64,000 bases of DNA from positions 186,001 through 250,000 of the forward strand of contig NZ_JAJCVI010000007.1 in assembly GCF_020567525.1 (NCBI RefSeq), written 5' to 3'. Below the pieces are notes generated by a model that saw only the letters and a program-made list of their open reading frames with translations, was not told where the DNA came from and searched no databases. This stretch comes from Halorubellus salinus (GTDB lineage Archaea > Halobacteriota > Halobacteria > Halobacteriales > Natrialbaceae). Position numbers and translations under genes: made by a program. Positions 54,036 through 61,269 of this stretch are shown one piece after another (the first letter of the stretch is position 1; every line of letters begins with the position of its first letter).

Positions 54036-54368
54036 ATGGGCCTTCTCGAAACACTGCTCGGGACTGGATTCGCTGCCGGGTTCGCAGTCAGTGCAACCGT
54101 CTATCTATACTGTCCGCACCGCGGGCTGGGATTCCGCGGTCGCATCGTGCGAGCGCTCGCCAGCGGGACAGGCGTCCTCGCGAGCTTCCTCCTCCCCTAC
54201 GTGTTCTCACGACAACTGAAGTACGTGTACTTCCAGCTGGTGAAACCGCAACCGCTCGCAACCACCCCCGGTGAGTGGCGGTCGGTCACAGTGGCATCCG
54301 GACTTGTAATCGCCACTATCTTTCTTGTCCTGGCTCTGTTGAAATCCTCACCGGCTAACGAATCATAG
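54036..54368 (+). CDS. Small membrane protein with C-terminus formed by an IS-type end
   Basis: This 110-residue protein has three hydrophobic segments (TLLGTGFAAGFAVSATVYLY; ASGTGVLASFLLPYVF; TVASGLVIATIFLVLAL). No family was recognised. The last dozen codons (LALLKSSPANES) are read from GGCTCTGTTGAAATCCT, the same 17 bases that form the ends of the mobile cassette at 56443-57792. The original 3' end was therefore probably replaced by an insertion, and the gene may be truncated. Confidence 0.55.
   Translation: MGLLETLLGTGFAAGFAVSATVYLYCPHRGLGFRGRIVRALASGTGVLASFLLPYVFSRQLKYVYFQLVKPQPLATTPGEWRSVTVASGLVIATIFLVLALLKSSPANES
54332..54348 (+). mobile_element. Solo IS6-type terminal repeat
   Basis: GGCTCTGTTGAAATCCT is identical to both ends of the cassette at 56443-57792. 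No matching inverted end with the flanking octamer CTTGTCCT was found nearby, so this is an orphan end or deletion remnant. It lies inside the 3' part of the small membrane protein gene. Confidence 0.7.
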
Positions 54369-54395
54369 CATAGGATGTTAAGAACAGATGAGTAA

Positions 54396-55097
54396 CTAGT
54401 CGTCGTCTAGTAGGTGGCGGTCAAGCGGGTGGTCAGCGGTGACGTCGGCCCATGGGTATCGCGTCTTGATGATGATGACACCGTCGGTCGAGAGGTGTCT
54501 TACCCGCCAAGCTGGCGCATCTTCTACTTTATCCATCCAGTTCAGGTCCTCGAGAAACGCCGCCGAGAACGTACTCCACCACGGGAGCCGATCTGGGACG
54601 AAGTCAGCGTCCTCGGGGACACAGCCGCCCGGTTGCTCGATATCACCAAGAACCGGATGCCAGACGAAGCCATAGTACGGGTCGAAGGTACTCGAGATCG
54701 CTGTTAATAATTCGAGATAGGCTGCGGTGAAGGCGTCGTATCCGCCCGTATCGTGATTCCCGACTCCTTCTTCGACGTAATCGGCAGGCGTAGAGAGGTC
54801 CAGGAAGTCCTCAGGGAACGTTTCGTCTTTAGAACCGATTGTTACCGTTCTCCCATCGATCCCCTCCTGCGTTCGGATATGTAATGCAGTGGTTGGATCT
54901 GTGGTGGCGTCAGACGTACTCGGAGCATCGTTAATGAGTTCGCCTTTTCGATCCAAGAATTCCCAGCCGAGGCTACTGGCGACATCCACTATCTGTTGCC
55001 GGACAGTGTCGGCGGTTGGCGTCTGCCGCTTATAGAACCAAGCGAGGGATTCCGGATACTGTCCGTGGGCGAGGCTTTTCGGCAGTCGCGGTGTCAT
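54396..55097 (-). CDS. Unrecognised protein divergent from ADP-ribosylglycohydrolase
   Basis: This 233-residue soluble protein starts at the ATG giving MTPRLPKSLAHGQYPES; the frame is open upstream only because it runs antisense to the next gene. It is rich in Trp and Tyr (ESLAWFYKRQTPTADTVRQQ; YYGFVWHPVLGD; LPWWSTFSAAFLEDLNW) and ends in an all-beta-like segment. The general layout recalls Imm52-like immunity proteins, but the match is weak and made by eye. Only seven bases separate its start from the ADP-ribosylglycohydrolase start, so they share a promoter region. No catalytic motif is seen. Confidence 0.6.
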   Translation of the reverse strand: MTPRLPKSLAHGQYPESLAWFYKRQTPTADTVRQQIVDVASSLGWEFLDRKGELINDAPSTSDATTDPTTALHIRTQEGIDGRTVTIGSKDETFPEDFLDLSTPADYVEEGVGNHDTGGYDAFTAAYLELLTAISSTFDPYYGFVWHPVLGDIEQPGGCVPEDADFVPDRLPWWSTFSAAFLEDLNWMDKVEDAPAWRVRHLSTDGVIIIKTRYPWADVTADHPLDRHLLDDD

Positions 55098-55104
55098 TAT
55101 TGGT

Positions 55105-56010
55105 ATGGATAGTGATGGCGCTCGTGGCGTCTTGCTCGGGTTGGCGTGCGGGGACGCGCTCGGCCGCCCAGTCGAGTTCGACACCCCGGAGACGATTCGC
55201 GCGGAGCACGGCCGATTGACGGAGATGATCGGGTACGGCACCTGGAACCAGCCGGCGGGAATCATCACGGACGACACCAGCCAGACGCTGTGCATCGCAC
55301 GGAGCGTCGTCGCCAACGACCGGTTCGACCCGGCGGACGTCGCCGCGCGGTTCGTTGACTGGTACGAGACCGAGCCGTTCGATATCGGTCGGATGACGGC
55401 GCGCGCACTCCGCCGCCTCCAGCAGGGCGCGGCCTGGGACGAGGCCGGCCAGCGAATCTGGGAGGACAGCCCCGAAGGCCAGAACGCCGGCAACGGAAGC
55501 GTCATGCGATGCCCACCGCTCGCGATCCCCTACGCGGCCGACCACGACCAACTCGTCACGGTCAGTCGCCACTCCTCGACCATCACGCACGCCGACCCGC
55601 GATGCACGACCGGCTGTGCGATACTGAACCTCACCATCGCTAACCTCCTCGAAGACGATGACGCGCCCCTCGAGAATGCGCTCGCGTTCGTCGACGATGC
55701 GCCAAGCGAACTCGTGACAGCACTAAAACCACTGACAAACGGCGAGACGCCGGGTTCGCTGGAGACGTCCGGGTACGTCGTACACTCGCTCCAGACGGCA
55801 CTTCACGACGCACTCACCGCCGACACAGCCGAGGACGCTGTTGTCACGGCAGTGAACCGCGGCGGAGACACCGACACTATCGGCGCCATCGCCGGCGCCG
55901 TCGCCGGCGCACGCTTCGGCGCCACCGCCCTCCCCGAGCGCTGGCTCGCCGCCATCGACGAACGCGACGAACTCGAAACTCTCGCCGACGACCTCCTCCT
56001 CTGTCCCTGA
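55105..56010 (+). CDS. ADP-ribosylglycohydrolase family protein (copy 2)
   Basis: This 301-residue DraG/ARH-fold protein has metal-site motifs ITDDTSQTLC near residue 54, GNGSVMRC and NRGGDTDTIGAIAGAVAGA near 250. It aligns without gaps and at most positions identically with the copy at 22703-23608. It removes ADP-ribose from an unknown target. It begins seven bases from a divergent unknown gene, which suggests a functional pair. The recent duplication probably spread between the two origin regions. Confidence 0.9.
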   Translation: MDSDGARGVLLGLACGDALGRPVEFDTPETIRAEHGRLTEMIGYGTWNQPAGIITDDTSQTLCIARSVVANDRFDPADVAARFVDWYETEPFDIGRMTARALRRLQQGAAWDEAGQRIWEDSPEGQNAGNGSVMRCPPLAIPYAADHDQLVTVSRHSSTITHADPRCTTGCAILNLTIANLLEDDDAPLENALAFVDDAPSELVTALKPLTNGETPGSLETSGYVVHSLQTALHDALTADTAEDAVVTAVNRGGDTDTIGAIAGAVAGARFGATALPERWLAAIDERDELETLADDLLLCP

Positions 56011-56442
56011 CAATCCGACTGCCGATCTCGGGGACTGGTCGACGGGCCGCACAGGGGCCCACAGGGATGCTGCTCTTCCAGATTCCTACGTTTGGGAGAG
56101 GCGAGAGTTCCACTCGCTGGGACCGCGGGAGTTCCGGTTTCACTGAGAAAACCTGGCCGTTGGGGGAGTGCGACTCTCCCCAGCATCCAGGTTAGTAGAT
56201 TATACTAACCCACCGGCTTGTAGCCGGGGAGCCAACCATCTAATCCCGCACCAGCACGACCATCCCGAGGGGACTCGGTCCTCGGGACTGACACCGTGAC
56301 CTCTCCTGTGGTCTCCACCGGTATTGATCGGACTCTCCGCAAGAGAATCGATTCCCTCTCAATGTTACGTCGGAAAGCCCGGCCGAGCGACCCCGGCTCA
56401 CGGACTGCTTCGGGTTCGCGACGATGAAAACCAAAGGCATCC
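56011..56442. other. Intergenic region with palindrome and relic 3' end
   Basis: No intact gene is seen. It holds a stem-loop (GGGGAG/CTCTCCCC type) at about 56164-56181, the palindrome at 56191-56211, a tight hairpin CCGGCT-TGT-AGCCGG at 56214-56228, and the minus-strand relic frame at 56206-56442 that continues beyond the mobile cassette. Confidence 0.55.
56191..56211. promoter_or_regulatory. Palindrome GGTTAGTA-N5-TACTAACC
   Basis: Perfect 8-bp arms with a 5-base spacer (GATTA). The same arms and spacer length recur at 60573-60591 in front of the AbrB-like gene. Here it lies just after the stop of the relic frame, so it may be a regulator site or part of a mobile-element end. Confidence 0.5.
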
Positions 56443-56460
56443 GGCTCTGTTGAAATCCTT
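56443..56460 (+). repeat. Left terminal inverted repeat of the cassette
   Basis: GGCTCTGTTGAAATCCT (plus one T) preceded by the target octamer AGGCATCC at 56435-56442. Confidence 0.85.
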
Positions 56461-56570
56461 AGAGAGTAACAGGTGGTGAGTGCTGAATATAGGTGGTGTG
56501 CGCAGCAAGCGGGTGTCGAAAATTCGAGTAGCCGAGATCTGTCACGTCAACATGGGAAGCACAGTCGGCC

Positions 56571-57623
56571 TTACTGTTGAGCAGTCGTCGACTCCACCTG
56601 GTCGATTATCGATTCGACGAACGATTGTTGCGCCCTTCGGACGCGGTCAGCATCAGGGCCGACAGCCGCGAGATGATCGGCCTTGACGCGGACAAACTCG
56701 ACGTCAGGCAGCGAGTCGATCACGCACTCTGCGTGGTCGATCGGGACGGCGGCGTCGAATTCCCCGTGAAAGACCAGGACCGGACACTCTATCGTCTCGT
56801 AGTCGACGACGGGGAGATTACGGCACCAGCGTTCGTCGTTAAGGGTCCCATCGATACGGGCGCTGGCGGGGAGGATGGTTGAGGCGAACCTGAGATCCAT
56901 CGCGTGCTGTGCCGGGTCATTCTGGATGTAATCGACGTAGGTTTCGAGGTCTTCGCCCTCCAACGTCGAGAGGCCGGCGTGCATGTTCTCGATGAACTGA
57001 ACGGGCATGAACCGGTGGAGAAAGGCGAGCAGACCGGAGCGAATGTCGAGCACCGGCGCCGAGGTGAGCAACGGATCGATGACCGGGTTACCCGTGTCGT
57101 ACATTCGCTCATCGATCTCGGTCGTGATCGCCGAGCCGAGGACCAGTCCTGCGACCCGCTCGGGATAATCGGCAGCGAGTTGGAGAGCGACCGGACCCCC
57201 ACAGGAGATACCGACGACGATCGGGCGTTCCACGTCGATGGCGTCGAGAAGCGCCACGAGTAGGGCGGCTTGGTCCTCAAAGGACTTGTGCTCATCGAGC
57301 GGGGTACGGAGAAAGCCCGGTCTGGAGGGGGAGATGACTTCGACGTCGTCTCCGAACGCCCCCTCCGCAAATAGGAGTCCCTGATCGTAACCACCCGGAG
57401 CTCCATGAAGTATCAGCACGGGGTAGCCTGAGCCCCGTCGGGCGATCTCGACGACCCCCTGATTTGTTTCGACAAGTTTGCTCCCGGCGGAGAGGTCCGC
57501 GAGTCGGCTACGTTTCCACTGCCAAAGTGCACCACCCGCTACACACGCGAGAAAGCCCGCACCGATTCCGATCGACCGTCTCCAGGTTTCGCGCATATCG
57601 ACCAATACGATTGCTGCCATCAT
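56571..57623 (-). CDS. Membrane-anchored alpha/beta hydrolase (cassette passenger)
   Basis: This 350-residue protein has an N-terminal hydrophobic helix (SIGIGAGFLACVAGGALW) that likely anchors it. The alpha/beta hydrolase fold follows, with PVLILHGAPGGYDQG, the nucleophile elbow GISCGG, acid region VFHGEFDAAVP and histidine in KADHLAAVGPDADRV. It would be an ester or amide hydrolase. It is the sole gene of the mobile cassette and has its own AT-rich upstream region at about 57624-57660. Alternative starts exist at MM and at M10 (MRETWRRS). Confidence 0.82.
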   Translation of the reverse strand: MMAAIVLVDMRETWRRSIGIGAGFLACVAGGALWQWKRSRLADLSAGSKLVETNQGVVEIARRGSGYPVLILHGAPGGYDQGLLFAEGAFGDDVEVISPSRPGFLRTPLDEHKSFEDQAALLVALLDAIDVERPIVVGISCGGPVALQLAADYPERVAGLVLGSAITTEIDERMYDTGNPVIDPLLTSAPVLDIRSGLLAFLHRFMPVQFIENMHAGLSTLEGEDLETYVDYIQNDPAQHAMDLRFASTILPASARIDGTLNDERWCRNLPVVDYETIECPVLVFHGEFDAAVPIDHAECVIDSLPDVEFVRVKADHLAAVGPDADRVRRAQQSFVESIIDQVESTTAQQ

Positions 57624-57775
57624 AATTTTGAGTAGGCCTTGATGTATGATGGCCGCTGCTTACAGAGAACGACGGGCAATCAGACTGTGGAGGCGGACCG
57701 AGAAATACGGTGAACCCCCGGAGACTGCATGTGCGCTCTGAATGCAGCAAGGTCGTGGACTCATATCATCGCTTG

Positions 57776-57800
57776 AGGATTTCAACAGAGCCAGGCATCC
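57776..57800 (-). repeat. Right terminal inverted repeat and target duplication
   Basis: AGGATTTCAACAGAGCC at 57776-57792 is the exact inverse of the left end, followed by AGGCATCC at 57793-57800, the second copy of the target octamer. Confidence 0.85.
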
Positions 57801-57870
57801 CTAAGTTCCCCGACGGGTATCGACAGCGTGAGGAGACTCTGTCTTGTTGACCGATGCGTTCTTGCTGGCG

Positions 57871-58434
57871 CTACTGCGCTTGCGAGGCCTCTTCTGCGGC
57901 GGCCCTGTCGGCGAAGGTGTCGCCGAGGGCGAGGTAGTCGACGAGGCGGTCGATGGCGAGCGGGCGATAGTCGAGGAGCTCGACGGAGAAGTTGACGCGG
58001 CGCGTGTCGTGGTCGACGAACGGAAACTGCTCGGGGTGGTTGTTGTGGTGGTGGCCGTGGAGGAGCCAGCCGGTCTGATTCGACGGGCCGTCGGCGGGGT
58101 CGTGGACGACGCGGAACGGGACGCCGCGGTGCTCGAATCGGTACTCTTCGACGAAGTGCACGTCGTCGATGGTGTCGAGGACGATACCGTCGTGATTCCC
58201 GAGGACGAACACGATCTCGCCGGGGAGTGCTTCGAGCCAATCGAGCAGCGCACTCGTGCTCTCGCGGATGGTGAGGTCGCCACCGAACAGGACGACGTCG
58301 TCCGGGTCGACGACCGCCTGCCAGTTCGCGACCAGGCTATCGTTCATCTCCTCGACGGTGTCGAACGGGCGGTCGCAGTAGTCGATGATGTTCCGGTGGT
58401 CGAGGTGGAGGTCCGAGATGATGTAGTCGACCAT
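57871..58434 (-). CDS. Calcineurin-like metallophosphoesterase
   Basis: This 187-residue phosphoesterase has the metal-site motifs in order: ISDLHLDHRNI, GGDLTIR, LGNHDG, a middle histidine near VVHDPADG, and LLHGHHHNN. The fold is the small YfcE-like metal-dependent phosphodiesterase type. Adjacent substrates could be nucleotides or phosphodiesters. Its 3' end is close to the cassette target; the following DHH-phosphoesterase gene lies upstream on the same strand. Confidence 0.88.
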   Translation of the reverse strand: MVDYIISDLHLDHRNIIDYCDRPFDTVEEMNDSLVANWQAVVDPDDVVLFGGDLTIRESTSALLDWLEALPGEIVFVLGNHDGIVLDTIDDVHFVEEYRFEHRGVPFRVVHDPADGPSNQTGWLLHGHHHNNHPEQFPFVDHDTRRVNFSVELLDYRPLAIDRLVDYLALGDTFADRAAAEEASQAQ

Positions 58435-58514
58435 GCCGCTACGTCGCTGGAGAGCAGGAAAACCGTTGGGGGCGAGTCGAGGGTCTCCTACTGGGGGTCG
58501 GACTGGTGGTTGCT

Positions 58515-59480
58515 TCAGGCGAACTCGCCGAACTGCCGTCCGAGTGCGTCTTCGACGAGCGCGAGGGCGTGGGTCTCGATGGCGTCGTGGTCGGTCGTGT
58601 CGAGGGTCGCGCTGGCGGCGCCGGCGTGCCCGCCGGCACTCCCGCCGAACGATTCAGCGAGCGGTTCGAAGACGTCCGTGGGCAGCGAGAGGACCGCATC
58701 GAGCGAGTCGGCGACACGGCCGACGATGCGCGTGTAGTCGCCTTGGTCCGCGACGACGAGGGCGACGTCGGCGTTCCCGTCGAGGAGGGCGTGTGCGGCC
58801 GCCGTCTCCTCGCTGCTGACGCGAGTGGTGAGGACGATGGTCTCCCCGGACTTGTACCCGCGTGCCCGGACGAGCGCTTTCGCGGTCGCCATCCGGACGT
58901 TCCACGCGGTGGTCTCGATCCAGCGGTTTGCGAGCGCCGTTCTCGACTCGCCAGCGGCGTCGAGGAGTTCGACGGTCCGCTCGTGAGCGCCCGGTGTGAA
59001 TATCGCGCTGTAGCCGGCGTCGTCGACGATGCCGGCGAGCAGCCCTACCGCGCCGCGTTCAGGGATGGCAGAGCCGCCGGCAGCGAGCGCGTCGGCAACC
59101 AGGAGCGCGGTCGCCGGTGCTGACTCGTCGACTCGTGTTGCCACGGCGTGCTCGTGGAGGTCGGCTGGTTCGTGGTGGTCGAAGAGGACGTACGGCGTGT
59201 TCGCGGTGGTCGGGTCACAGGGCGCGATGCGGTCGGTCGACGGTGCATCGACCACGACGACGAGGTCGTACGCCTCCAGGTCCGGCGTGGTGGTGACGGA
59301 CTGGTCGTCGAGCAGGAATCGTGCGTTCTCCTTGACGCCGTCGGGCGTGGCGATCTCGGTGTCGGCGTCGAGGGTGGTTGCCAGTCCGACTGCTGACCCG
59401 GCCGCGTCCATGTCGGCCTGCCGGTGCGTGACGACGAGAACGTCCCAGGCCGCCGTGAGGTGCGCGGTCATCGCATCCAT
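58515..59480 (-). CDS. DHH-family phosphoesterase
   Basis: This 321-residue protein has the DHH signature in VLFDHHEPADLHE, an N-terminal VVTHRQADMDAAGSAVGLA (metal-binding aspartates), and a C-terminal DHHA1-like GGSAGGHAGAASA. Family members (NrnA, RecJ-like, Pap phosphatase) cleave nanoRNA, pAp or cyclic dinucleotides. The start is taken as MDAMTAHLTAAWDVL; an in-frame start at 59471 is also possible. It probably works with the neighbouring metallophosphoesterase in nucleotide turnover, which is inferred from proximity. Confidence 0.85.
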   Translation of the reverse strand: MDAMTAHLTAAWDVLVVTHRQADMDAAGSAVGLATTLDADTEIATPDGVKENARFLLDDQSVTTTPDLEAYDLVVVVDAPSTDRIAPCDPTTANTPYVLFDHHEPADLHEHAVATRVDESAPATALLVADALAAGGSAIPERGAVGLLAGIVDDAGYSAIFTPGAHERTVELLDAAGESRTALANRWIETTAWNVRMATAKALVRARGYKSGETIVLTTRVSSEETAAAHALLDGNADVALVVADQGDYTRIVGRVADSLDAVLSLPTDVFEPLAESFGGSAGGHAGAASATLDTTDHDAIETHALALVEDALGRQFGEFA

Positions 59481-59580
59481 CGACGGACTGTTACCGCTCC
59501 AACACTTGGACGTTCGGGTGCCATGAGACGCCACCACAGACACTCAAGTGGCGGTCAACGGCTCCTCGGTTACCGGGCCC

Positions 59581-60018
59581 TCAACCGTCGTTCACCAGTT
59601 CGAGTGTCTCGGCGTCGCGGTCCCCGTCGTAATACTTGTCCAAGGCGTCAGCGAAGAGCGTCCCGGAGTCTGCGGCCCGCTCGAACAACGTCATCGAGGA
59701 CCGGAACTTCAGGTCATCAGGCGATCCGAAGACCTCGTTCGCCGTCCGCCCTTCGATGTCCAGGACGAGCTCCGTGCATTCACGGAGCCGCGGCCCGAGC
59801 ACCGGATGCTGGAGGTACGCCCTCGTTTCCTCGAGTGAATCGATGGCGTACCGTTGGGCCATCTCGCTCCGCCCGAGGCCCGCGATCTGGGGGAACACGA
59901 ACCACATCCAGTGCGAGCGCTTCCGGCCGCCCCGGAGCTCCCGCTTGACGCTGCCGATGACCTGCTCCTGTGCCGTGACGAACCGCTCCAGGTCGTAGGG
60001 ATCTGCGCTACCCGTCAT
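59581..60018 (-). CDS. DUF1810 family protein
   Basis: This 145-residue protein matches DUF1810 throughout: DLERFVTAQ, RKRSHWMWFVFPQIAGLGRS, YAIDSLEETRAYLQHPVLGPRL, and DDLKFRSSMTLFERAA. The family is widespread, cytoplasmic and of unknown function, with a conserved Trp/His core. It stands alone between the DHH-phosphoesterase gene and the AbrB-like gene, all on the minus strand. Confidence 0.88.
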   Translation of the reverse strand: MTGSADPYDLERFVTAQEQVIGSVKRELRGGRKRSHWMWFVFPQIAGLGRSEMAQRYAIDSLEETRAYLQHPVLGPRLRECTELVLDIEGRTANEVFGSPDDLKFRSSMTLFERAADSGTLFADALDKYYDGDRDAETLELVNDG

Positions 60019-60115
60019 CGTTCAGTCCCTCCGTACGTTCCCCACAGACGAATAAGTATTCCAACTCGATTCCGGGAGCCCGAACCAGAAGCAGCGCGCT
60101 TGGAATCGGTATCGT

Positions 60116-60568
60116 TCAGTCGGATTGGTCGCGACGTATCGTGACCAGGTCCTCGGCGACTCGCGTGGGTCGAACCCTGCCGTCGACGTCGTCGTTGGCG
60201 GCGAGGAGGACGCCTGGCGCGGTGCTGACTGCCGGCTTGTCGCCCTGCCGGAGCCCCGCATCAACGGCTGGTGGGAGCTGGAGCTGGTAGCCGTTGCCCG
60301 CGATCTGGACCGTCGCAGTCATCGTCCGATACGCAGTCTGCGTATCACGAGCCGCCGCCGCGACCAGTTCCGCCTCCTCGTCGTCGGGAACCCGGTCGGT
60401 GTCCACGACCAGCAGGAGGCCACCGAACGCATGCACTCGCGTCTCGGCCCTGTACGTCGGGGTCTTCCCGTCGGGCGTGTCGCGTTCCTCGACCAGCCCG
60501 GCCGTTCTGGCTGGCTTCGTGAGCTGGAGCGCGAGGCCATCGCCGGAACGCTTCAACGAGTTCGTCAC
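60116..60568 (-). CDS. AbrB-like swapped-hairpin regulator (probable)
   Basis: In this 150-residue protein residues about 80-125 (TATVQIAGNGYQLQLPPAVDA, LRQGDKPAVS) resemble the SpoVT-AbrB DNA-binding hairpin pattern. The N-terminal half (ALQLTKPARTAGLVEERDTP, RVHAFGGLLLVVD) is unassigned. A perfect palindrome GTTAGTA-N5-TACTAAC sits five bases upstream of its ATG, so the protein may repress itself. Assignment to a DNA-binding role rests on the hairpin pattern plus this operator. Confidence 0.55.
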   Translation of the reverse strand: MTNSLKRSGDGLALQLTKPARTAGLVEERDTPDGKTPTYRAETRVHAFGGLLLVVDTDRVPDDEEAELVAAAARDTQTAYRTMTATVQIAGNGYQLQLPPAVDAGLRQGDKPAVSTAPGVLLAANDDVDGRVRPTRVAEDLVTIRRDQSD

Positions 60569-60572
60569 CCAA

Positions 60573-60591
60573 GTTAGTATGTACTACTAAC
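60573..60591. promoter_or_regulatory. Palindromic operator GTTAGTA-N5-TACTAAC
   Basis: Perfect 7-bp arms with spacer TGTAC directly before the AbrB-like gene ATG on the minus strand. A matching palindrome with the same spacing is at 56191-56211. The position overlaps the expected transcription start of a leaderless gene. Confidence 0.6.
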
Positions 60592-60663
60592 GTAAAGTCC
60601 TGTGGGCGAACGCAGAACCGGAACGCTGTACAGTTGATTTAGGGACTGGTCCAGCAGCTGGCG

Positions 60664-61245
60664 TTATGCCCGACCCACCTCGACGAACTCCGAGAGCCTG
60701 CACATCTTGCGACCGTCAACGACGAATCCCTCCTCAGTTCGCCGTCCACGAGCACTGGGGGCGACGTCGGGCCGTTGTGGAAGCCAGGGTCGAACTCGTG
60801 GTACCACCGCAGGTCGCCGGACTTCAGCCCGAACGCCGCGATCGTGTGTTCGTCCGGGGCGTAACTGGGTGCCTGCACGAGCACGATGACCGTGTCAGCC
60901 ACGACGCAGGGGCCTGTCGCGGCTGGGGGCACAACGCCCGATTCCAACGCCTTGTGTCATTTGTAATGGCCATTGCAAACACGGTATCCTTGCCGGCGAT
61001 TACCACAGTATCGCCGCCCCGGCAGCCGACTGCACGGACGCGAGCCTGTCGAGCGTGGTGAGTTCGCGAACCTCGACGCCGCTGTCGGTGTCGCGCACGA
61101 CGAGCGCCTGCTCGTCGACCAGGAGGACGCCATCTTCGGTCACGACAGGTGGTTCGAACTCCGGCAGTGCTGCGAGTTCACGGTGTAACTCCTTCGAGCC
61201 AGCTGCGAGGGAGAGTGCAGTGCCGATGCCTGCACAAGGCACTTG
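60664..61245 (-). pseudogene. Frameshifted beta-propeller (PQQ-like repeat) gene remnant
   Basis: Consecutive pieces on the minus strand read as PQQ/WD-type propeller blades in different frames: PVVTEDGVLLVDEQALVVRD, then VVIAGKDTVFAMAITNDTRR, then VVADTVIVLVQAPSYAPDEH and AAFGLKSGDLRWYHEFDPGF, then GFVVDGRKMCRLSEFVEVGR before a TAA at 60664-60666. At least two frameshifts separate them and the 5' end is missing, where the divergent lipoprotein gene begins. It is a clear decayed gene. Confidence 0.75.
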
Positions 61246-61269
61246 ACGGTTCTCGAAGACGTATCTTGC

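Larger units (their letters stand above)
56443..57792. mobile_element. Transposase-less mobile cassette with IS6-type ends carrying a hydrolase gene
   Basis: The 1350-bp unit begins with GGCTCTGTTGAAATCCT and ends with its exact reverse complement (57776-57792). It is flanked by the direct octamer AGGCATCC at 56435-56442 and 57793-57800. The end sequence resembles IS6-family termini, which generate 8-bp duplications. Inside is only an alpha/beta hydrolase gene with its promoter, no transposase. This matches the concept of a mobile insertion cassette moved in trans. Excision restores an open frame across the target. Confidence 0.85.
56206..57860 (-). pseudogene. Relic reading frame interrupted by the mobile cassette
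   Basis: On the minus strand, a frame entering from about 57860 (LTLSIPVGELRDA) stops at the cassette. Removing the cassette with one target copy joins it in frame to FGFHRREPEAVREPGSLGRA and onward through RSIPVETTGEVTVSVPR to a TAG at 56206-56208. The joined piece is roughly 95-110 residues, Arg/Pro/Glu-rich. It resembles the disordered C-terminal tails of haloarchaeal IS1341-type TnpB proteins, but this is by eye and uncertain. The upstream part is gone, replaced by the phosphoesterase gene. Confidence 0.45.
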
